Source of the DNA: an uncultured Candidatus Melainabacteria bacterium | GTDB taxonomy: Bacteria > Cyanobacteriota > Vampirovibrionia > Gastranaerophilales > Gastranaerophilaceae | Assembly (NCBI GenBank): GCA_934754855.1 | Contig: CAKVJR010000047.1 | Span: 1 to 11,172 of the forward strand | Reading direction: 5' to 3' | DNA length: 11,172 nucleotides | Part shown: in pieces, positions 7,157 to 11,172 of the stretch | Layout of the letters: each line of letters opens with the position of its first letter | Numbering within the stretch: position 1 is the first letter of the stretch | Translations under genes and position numbers: made by a program | The notes under the pieces: generated by a model | Seen by the model: the letters and a program-made list of their open reading frames with translations, nothing else | Database searches by the model: none | Told to the model about the DNA's origin: nothing

Positions 7157-8086
7157 TTAAACTGCTTGTTTTTCCATCATTTTCAAATATTTTTTGCGTG
7201 CTTTTTCATCTTTTTGAAAAATGAAAACGTATTCATGTTGGAAAATGTAGAAACCGCCTGCCAACGCTCTGTATCTCCAAAGATTTGCGGTTTTGCCTTT
7301 CGCTCTTTCATTGCCCTGAATGTCTTTTACGATAACCGCTTTCGGGATAAAGCCCGCTTTTTCCATTCTTTGTTCACAGAAGAATGATAAAAATTCGCAT
7401 CTGCCGTTTTTGTACTCATCACCGATGATAAGAGCCGCAAAACGACCGTCTTCAAGCATATCGTAAGCATTTTGAGCAACTTTTTCAAACATATTGTAAA
7501 ATTCTTCGGGAGAAGAACAATTCGACAAATCTTCTTTTCTGTCAGAAAATTTGATAATGTCATCATACGGCGGGTGAAGAACTACAAATTGAGCCTTTTC
7601 CTCGCCCATAATTTCAAGACGTGCCTGAATTTTGTCCTTAATTTCTTCCGAAGCGGAATCGCCTGCAATAATATTTACGTCCGTAACCAATTCTTTCGGA
7701 GTAAATTTTTCAGAAACGTGTTGAGCAAGTTCCGGTTTCAATTCAACACCGATACATCTTCTGCCCATTTTCAACGCTTCAATTGCGGAAGTTCCCGAGC
7801 CGAAAAATAAATCTAAAACTACATCTTTTTTCTTGGTAAATCTTTCAAAGAATTGTTCTGCAAGTTGCGGAATGTAGTTGCCGTGATATTCGTTCGAGTG
7901 TCTGTCAGACTTATCTCTCGACGGAAATAACCACAACGTATCCGTTTTAACGTTAGAATAATCTTTCCAATTATTCAAATCTATGTCGTTGTAGGGTTTG
8001 CATTTTTTTATGGGATTTTCCGCAACCCGTAAGTCCGCCTCCTGCTGCGGTACTTCAACTACTTTTAAATTTGAACGTCTTGCCAT
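7157..8086 (-). CDS. DNA methyltransferase, N6-adenine/N4-cytosine type, orphan, with HPPY motif
   Basis: This is a predicted S-adenosylmethionine-dependent DNA amino-methyltransferase of 309 residues. Visible motifs are a motif X-like HGNYIPQLAEQFFERF (68-83), motif I DLFFGSGTSAIEA (92-104), motif II RCIGVEL (110-116), a motif IV position reading VLHPPYDDIIKF (169-180), and a C-terminal HEYVFIFQK (284-292) typical of PF01555-like enzymes. Motif I precedes motif IV and no long target-recognition insert lies between them. Motif IV is normally (D/N/S)PP(Y/F/W); here the first residue is His. The start at 8086 is chosen because TAGGGGGAA lies seven bases upstream; an in-frame ATG at 8113 would add nine residues but has no such site. 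No restriction endonuclease is adjacent, so it may be a solitary regulatory or protective methylase. The target sequence cannot be read from the protein. Confidence 0.82.
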   Translation of the reverse strand: MARRSNLKVVEVPQQEADLRVAENPIKKCKPYNDIDLNNWKDYSNVKTDTLWLFPSRDKSDRHSNEYHGNYIPQLAEQFFERFTKKKDVVLDLFFGSGTSAIEALKMGRRCIGVELKPELAQHVSEKFTPKELVTDVNIIAGDSASEEIKDKIQARLEIMGEEKAQFVVLHPPYDDIIKFSDRKEDLSNCSSPEEFYNMFEKVAQNAYDMLEDGRFAALIIGDEYKNGRCEFLSFFCEQRMEKAGFIPKAVIVKDIQGNERAKGKTANLWRYRALAGGFYIFQHEYVFIFQKDEKARKKYLKMMEKQAV

Positions 8087-8093
8087 TCCAATT

Positions 8094-8099
8094 CCCCCT
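8094..8099 (-). promoter_or_regulatory. Ribosome binding site that sets the methyltransferase start
   Basis: AGGGGG on the minus strand lies seven bases before the ATG at 8086. It falls inside the longer version of the frame that begins at 8113, which argues for the shorter protein. Confidence 0.7.
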
Positions 8100-8119
8100 A
8101 TGCTGAATTTCATAGTTAG

Positions 8120-8125
8120 AGTATA
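8120..8125 (-). promoter_or_regulatory. Possible -10 element for the methyltransferase gene
   Basis: TATACT on the minus strand matches the -10 consensus at 5/6 and would start transcription near 8113, about 27 bases before the chosen ATG. I see no good -35 partner, so this is tentative. A transcript reading through from the upstream gene (stop at 8196) is also possible. Confidence 0.3.
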
Positions 8126-8167
8126 TTGGAATTTTAAGTTTTATGTATCCTTTAAATTAAGTATTTT

Positions 8168-8185
8168 ATTTGTTGTTTAACAAAT
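8168..8185. repeat. Short inverted repeat between methyltransferase and HD-GYP genes
   Basis: ATTTGTT (8168-8174) and AACAAAT (8179-8185) form a perfect 7-bp inverted repeat around a 4-base spacer. It is AT-rich and lacks a following T-tract on either strand, so it is a poor terminator. It could be an operator or a chance palindrome. Confidence 0.3.
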
Positions 8186-8195
8186 TGTTGGTGAA

Positions 8196-9623
8196 CTATT
8201 TGTTGCACTTCAAGTTGATAAGAACGTCAACGAGCATCGGATCCCACTTAATGCTTGATTCTTCACGCATAATTTCGAGGGCTTTTTCAACACTCATTGC
8301 TTTACGATAAGTTCTGTCAGTCGTCAAAGCACAGTATGCATCGGCAATTGCGATAATTCTTGAGCCGAGAGGAATACTTTGTCCGCTCAAACCTTCTCTT
8401 CCCGTACCGTTCCAACGTTCTTTGTGATAGTGAATGTACGGAATTACCTCTGCCATAAAGTTGATACTCATAAGCAAATTTACACCGATATTCGGGTGAT
8501 TATAGAGTTTTGTCCATTCTTCTTTGGTAAGTTCGCCTTTTTTGTCGAAAATTTCAATCGGCAAAGTAATTTTTCCGATATTTCTCAAAAGTGCCGCATA
8601 ATATACCAAATCTTTTGTTTTCTCGTTCAAACCAAGTTCCGAACAAATTTCAACGGACAATTCCGCAACTGCTCTTGAATAATTTTGTTTAAAGTGACTT
8701 CTCAAATCAACTGCACGAGCAAGGTTTTCAACAAATGCCTGTTGTTCATCGCCCAAATCACCAATCAAAGCGGTAATTTCCGCTCTCAAATGTTGCAAAT
8801 CAGTGACTGTCGCATCTTCATCATTAATCAAAGCCTCAGCATCTTCAGCCTCTTTTTGGAAAGCCATTGAAGTTGCGAACAAATCTGCCGTAATTTCGCA
8901 CATATTGACGAAATTCGGGTCTAATTCTTTTTCCTCGTAATTTTGAATTACGATAACGCCGACGCAATCCAAAGAACTTTTCATCGGCACGGAAAGACTG
9001 TAAACAGCCTTATCTTCACCGATTGCCTTAATCGGTTTCAAACCTTGAATTTGCTTGGCATTGAGTTCAATCGTCTTACAAGATTTGTAAGTTTCAACCG
9101 CAATCGATTCATCATCAAAACTGTAACCGATGTTTTGCGAATACAAATCACCGTCAACTTTTACAGAAGTTCCGACAAGGAGCAAATCATGTCCTTTATC
9201 CGAAAAACCGCCGGCATTATCCTTCGTCAAATAAATATGACAAGCATCAACGCCCGACATTTCCTTTATCGTTTTCGCAATTGAACTGTAAATAATATAA
9301 TCTTCTTTACTGTTAAAGCCCAAAATCGTAAGGGTTTTATCCTTAGAATAAATAGAAATCAATTCATTTAACTGATTTTTCAATCCCGCAACTTTATCAG
9401 TTTCCTTCTCGCTGATTTTTTTCGCCAAATCATCGGAAATAAGATGTTCGGATAAAAAATCACCAAGATTCAATGCAAAAATCTCTTCAAGAGGATCAGA
9501 ATCAATTAAATCTGCACTCTGTGAAAATAGCGATACGCCTTCTTCTTTTTTGTCTTCCATGTGTTCTTTGTCTTCTTTCTGTGCCATGCGGCGGATTAAT
9601 CTCTCTATTTCTATTTTCGACAT
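8196..9623 (-). CDS. GAF-domain protein with degenerate HD-GYP domain
   Basis: This 475-residue cytoplasmic signalling-type protein has no signal peptide or membrane segment. The N-terminus is charged (1-80). A GAF-like sensory domain spans about 95-255, then a short helical linker leads to an HD-GYP fold (about 293-475). Active HD-GYP proteins cleave cyclic-di-GMP using two or three metals held by conserved His and Asp residues. Here many are replaced: the first His site (GHS) reads NYS (314-316), the HD pair reads RN (347-348, in LLRNIGK), HHE reads HKE (400-402), and GYP reads GRE (408-410) with one residue fewer. Retained are HP (376-377), RWNGTG (403-408), IPLGSRIIAIADAY (417-430) and TDRTYR (435-440). 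The fold is therefore clear but phosphodiesterase activity is doubtful; a role as receptor or protein-interaction module is inferred. The gene appears to stand alone, and only a weak GGA precedes its start. Confidence 0.85.
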   Translation of the reverse strand: MSKIEIERLIRRMAQKEDKEHMEDKKEEGVSLFSQSADLIDSDPLEEIFALNLGDFLSEHLISDDLAKKISEKETDKVAGLKNQLNELISIYSKDKTLTILGFNSKEDYIIYSSIAKTIKEMSGVDACHIYLTKDNAGGFSDKGHDLLLVGTSVKVDGDLYSQNIGYSFDDESIAVETYKSCKTIELNAKQIQGLKPIKAIGEDKAVYSLSVPMKSSLDCVGVIVIQNYEEKELDPNFVNMCEITADLFATSMAFQKEAEDAEALINDEDATVTDLQHLRAEITALIGDLGDEQQAFVENLARAVDLRSHFKQNYSRAVAELSVEICSELGLNEKTKDLVYYAALLRNIGKITLPIEIFDKKGELTKEEWTKLYNHPNIGVNLLMSINFMAEVIPYIHYHKERWNGTGREGLSGQSIPLGSRIIAIADAYCALTTDRTYRKAMSVEKALEIMREESSIKWDPMLVDVLINLKCNK

Positions 9624-9691
9624 GCTTTTCCAAAACTTTATCTAATTTACAAAACTTCATACAAACAGATTAATTTTGAAAATCATGTTAA

Positions 9692-9726
9692 CTCTTGCCC
9701 ACCAAAAAGTTTCGGGAGTTTTTTAT
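9692..9726 (+). terminator. Possible small terminator or attenuator hairpin upstream of the 147-residue protein
   Basis: On the plus strand, AACTC (9690-9694) can pair with GAGTT (9716-9720), with an inner CC/GG pair across a small bulge, followed by a run of T (9719-9724). No plus-strand gene ends here, so it would act only on a leader transcript. The stem is short and the call is weak. Confidence 0.25.
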
Positions 9727-9809
9727 AACAATACAAATGTAACAGAATGTTAAAAACAAATCAAGATGTTAAAGTTTTCAAAAGAAGTTGCCGATAAGAA
9801 AAGAGTAAG

Positions 9810-9832
9810 GTAAGTGAAACAAGTAAGTGAAA
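9810..9832 (+). repeat. Direct repeat over the possible start sites of the 147-residue protein
   Basis: GTAAGTGAAA occurs at 9810-9819 and again at 9823-9832, thirteen bases apart, spanning the GTG and ATG start candidates. Each copy contains a GTG; only the first is in the reading frame. Confidence 0.5.
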
Positions 9833-10257
9833 TGATTAACTTTTCAGGAATATCAAACAAATCAAATTTCTATTCATTTTCAACAGGTGCAAAACCGCAA
9901 GAAAAAACAGAAACTCCTGTAAAACAACAAATCATTTCTTACGGAAATTACGAACTTTCAAATAATGTTGCCGCAATGAAAACACAAGTTGCACAAGACA
10001 ACATTAAATTCAACAAAAATTTCTTGAGCACAATCCAATACCTCAATGCTCAAGCAGCAGTCGGAATGCACAAAAATGCCGACAGCAAAGTTTTTGTTTC
10101 TGCAGAAGCATTCAGAAAAGAACCGACAGAATTTTTGAAATCCGCTTCGTTGAGTGAAAAATTAGAATACATTGACAATATGACCGAAGATGTTACAAAC
10201 GGTCTTGCGTCAATCGCAGAGCAATACAACACAAAACTCAATACGTTGTATGCGTAA
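9814..10257 (+). CDS. Small hypothetical protein, 147 residues
   Basis: I do not recognise this family. The product is hydrophilic, with no signal peptide, membrane segment or cysteine. The first 40 or so residues are rich in Ser, Asn, Lys and Gln and look disordered; the rest (about 45-147) looks helical, with regular Ala/Leu/Ile spacing, for example SLSEKLEYIDNMTEDVTNGL at 112-131. The start is uncertain. The longest version begins with GTG at 9814; an ATG at 9832 in the same frame would remove six residues. AAGG (9807-9810) is only three bases from the GTG, and an AAGAG (9800-9804) is nine away. A strong terminator follows, so this is a single-gene unit and very likely expressed. Codon use resembles the neighbouring genes. 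Confidence 0.7.
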   Translation: MKQVSEMINFSGISNKSNFYSFSTGAKPQEKTETPVKQQIISYGNYELSNNVAAMKTQVAQDNIKFNKNFLSTIQYLNAQAAVGMHKNADSKVFVSAEAFRKEPTEFLKSASLSEKLEYIDNMTEDVTNGLASIAEQYNTKLNTLYA

Positions 10258-10269
10258 ATAAAATTTAAA

Positions 10270-10296
10270 TTTCTTACATTTCTTACATTTCTTACT
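10270..10296 (+). repeat. Short tandem repeat, 9-base unit, three copies
   Basis: TTTCTTACA is repeated at 10270-10278 and 10279-10287, with a third copy ending in T at 10288-10296. It lies in the 3' untranslated region between the 147-residue protein and its terminator. Confidence 0.85.
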
Positions 10297-10304
10297 TACA
10301 AACC

Positions 10305-10331
10305 AAGATGGCTAAAACCATCTTTTTTTTT
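10305..10331 (+). terminator. Rho-independent terminator after the 147-residue protein
   Basis: AAGATGG (10305-10311) pairs perfectly with CCATCTT (10318-10324) around a 6-base loop and is followed by an unbroken run of T to 10331. Confidence 0.9.
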
Positions 10332-10371
10332 GCTTTGTAACCAAAAAACAGCATATTTATGAAGAGAAACG

Positions 10372-10388
10372 AAACAACTAAGTTGTTT
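10372..10388. repeat. Near-perfect palindrome just past the HAD gene stop
   Basis: AAACAACT (10372-10379) and AGTTGTTT (10381-10388) form 8-bp arms around a single base. With a one-base centre it suits a dimeric protein site better than an RNA hairpin, though a hairpin with a few terminal pairs open is possible. It lies three bases beyond the stop codon of the minus-strand HAD gene. Confidence 0.35.
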
Positions 10389-10390
10389 AT

Positions 10391-10759
10391 TCATTTGTTG
10401 GGAAACTTTATGCATTTATAATGCGGTTTAAAATTATCTATTTTGTCGATTAAGCCCTCAAAGTTGCCGTCGAAAGTTATACATCTGTCGTCAACATACA
10501 CCCAACAAGGCTCTTTAACATTTGTAATACCAACAATCAGTTCACTCAAACCATTTTCGGAAATCCATTTTGATGCAAGATTTTTATCTCGTGTCGTAAA
10601 AATTTTCACCTGATAATTTTTTGATAAATCTTCCAAAAAACCTTTTGCCCCAACCTTTATCGGCGGAATGAAATCCTTATCATAATTCCCGACATAGTCA
10701 TTCAAAACCCCGTCTAAGTCTATCAAAATTGTTTTCTTAAAATACTTATTATTTTTCAT
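10391..10759 (-). CDS. Small HAD-superfamily hydrolase-like protein
   Basis: This 122-residue protein has the core motifs of the haloacid dehalogenase superfamily. Motif I is LIDLDGVLN (12-20), with D14 as the predicted nucleophile and D16 as the acid/base. Motif II is IFTTRD (53-58). A late acidic motif, WVYVDDR (86-92), would bind Mg2+. With no cap domain it belongs with the short, capless HAD proteins that act on phosphorylated or large substrates; the substrate is unknown. Similar short HAD proteins occur scattered in bacterial and phage genomes. It has no signal peptide. Upstream support is weak (only GGG six bases before the ATG). It is divergent from the XRE gene, about 96 bases apart, and both are more AT-rich than the hydrogenase genes. 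Confidence 0.8.
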   Translation of the reverse strand: MKNNKYFKKTILIDLDGVLNDYVGNYDKDFIPPIKVGAKGFLEDLSKNYQVKIFTTRDKNLASKWISENGLSELIVGITNVKEPCWVYVDDRCITFDGNFEGLIDKIDNFKPHYKCIKFPNK

Positions 10760-10855
10760 AAAATACCCATATTATTTTTTAAATTATGTATTATACTTCT
10801 TATTTATATAATATCATGGATTAACTTATATTTAAAATTCTTTTACCATTTTTTT
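10760..10855. promoter_or_regulatory. AT-rich divergent promoter region between HAD and XRE genes
   Basis: The stretch is almost entirely A and T and must hold both promoters. For the XRE gene, TTAACT (about 10820-10825) and TACCAT (about 10844-10849), about 17 bases apart, would place the transcription start at or next to the ATG. For the HAD gene, a minus-strand TATAAT (about 10791-10796) is a good -10 without a clear -35. With so little sequence complexity these are tentative. A small XRE regulator often binds its own divergent promoter. Confidence 0.3.
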
Positions 10856-11080
10856 ATGGACGATAAAGAAATTTTATATAGAATATCAGAAAATATAAGA
10901 ATTAAGCGTTTAAAGAAAAAATTAACGCAGGAAAAACTCGCTGAATTTGCCGGCGTAACGCAAAAATATGTAAGTCTTATTGAAAAACAAAAAGCAAATC
11001 CAAGTATATTAATTCTTTTTAAAATTGCTAAAGCATTAAATACAGACTTAAACTCATTAATTAAAGAAATTGAAGATTAA
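10856..11080 (+). CDS. Small XRE/Cro-C1-type DNA-binding regulator
   Basis: The 74-residue protein is almost wholly one helix-turn-helix domain of the XRE (Cro/C1, HTH_3) family. The fold reads NIRIKRLKKKLTQEKLAEFA (about 13-32), a turn GVTQ (33-36), the recognition helix KYVSLIEKQKANPS (37-50), then LILFKIAKALNTDLNSLI (52-69). It has no sensor or dimerisation domain, as in phage-type, plasmid and restriction-modification controller repressors, so it probably acts as a dimer on palindromic operators. There is no Shine-Dalgarno before the ATG at 10856. Its targets are unknown; the divergent HAD gene and whatever lies right of the window are candidates. A link to the methyltransferase 2.8 kb away is not supported by position. 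Confidence 0.88.
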   Translation: MDDKEILYRISENIRIKRLKKKLTQEKLAEFAGVTQKYVSLIEKQKANPSILILFKIAKALNTDLNSLIKEIED

Positions 11081-11106
11081 TAATAGTTATACTAACAGCG
11101 AAGTAG

Positions 11107-11124
11107 GGTTGGCTTTAGCCGACC
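11107..11124. repeat. REP-like palindromic hairpin near the right edge
   Basis: GGTTGGC (11107-11113) and GCCGACC (11118-11124) pair around a TTTA loop with one G-U pair. It is GC-rich in otherwise AT-rich DNA, is preceded by GTAG and lacks a T-tract, so it is not a standard terminator. The GTAGGGTnGGC...GCCnACC pattern resembles dispersed REP-type elements known in many bacteria. The gap after the XRE gene (11081-11172) holds no gene. Confidence 0.5.
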
Positions 11125-11172
11125 AAGGCAATCAATTATTTCCTTATTCATCAAAAAACCACCCATCAGCAG

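Noticed and set aside
7157..8086. Restriction-modification system
   Set aside because: No endonuclease, specificity subunit or controller gene is adjacent to the methyltransferase; the XRE gene is 2.8 kb away with unrelated genes between.
8087..8113. Nine extra N-terminal residues of the methyltransferase (start at 8113)
   Set aside because: A strong Shine-Dalgarno lies inside this segment, at the right distance from the ATG at 8086, and a possible -10 element would start transcription near 8113.
10270..10296. Repeated TTTCTTACA units as a CRISPR-like array
   Set aside because: Units are nine bases long and directly adjacent, with no spacers.

Overview
The window looks like chromosomal DNA from an AT-rich, anaerobic, fermentative bacterium. 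The main evidence is a complete three-gene operon for an NAD(P)-linked, probably electron-bifurcating [FeFe]-hydrogenase. Taxonomy can only be inferred. The AT-rich composition, the hydrogenase and a cyanobacterial-style matrixin protease (HExxHxxGxxGH) would suit the non-photosynthetic gut Cyanobacteria (Melainabacteria/Gastranaerophilales). No marker gene proves this, and another low-GC anaerobe is possible.

Layout. Positions 1-1021 (minus) hold the N-terminal 340 residues of a CPA1-type K+/H+ antiporter of the NhaP2 kind, cut by the window edge. A divergent control region of about 330 bp follows. It carries a recognisable promoter for the hydrogenase operon and, on the minus strand, an array of nested and competing inverted repeats in the antiporter leader. 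Positions 1353-5497 (plus) are hydC-hydB-hydA, ending in a strong bidirectional terminator. The rest of the left-centre is on the minus strand: a secreted TPR/matrixin-like metalloprotease (5578-7038), an orphan DNA methyltransferase with an HPPY motif in place of (D/N/S)PPY (7157-8086), and a GAF plus degenerate HD-GYP protein (8196-9623). Next come a small plus-strand protein of unknown function with its own terminator (9814-10257), a compact HAD-family phosphatase-like protein (minus, 10391-10759) and a small XRE-type repressor-like protein (plus, 10856-11080). A short REP-like palindrome lies at the right edge.

How the genes work together. HydC, HydB and HydA form one enzyme. HydC and HydB bring the NAD(P)H/FMN site and electron-relay clusters, and HydA brings further clusters and the H-cluster that makes or consumes H2. 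The other genes appear to be single transcription units with no obvious link to hydrogen metabolism. I found no CRISPR array, rRNA, tRNA, insertion sequence or clear multi-gene defence system. The observations most worth a second look are the structured antiporter leader, the HD-GYP protein that has lost most of its metal-binding residues, and the HPPY methyltransferase.
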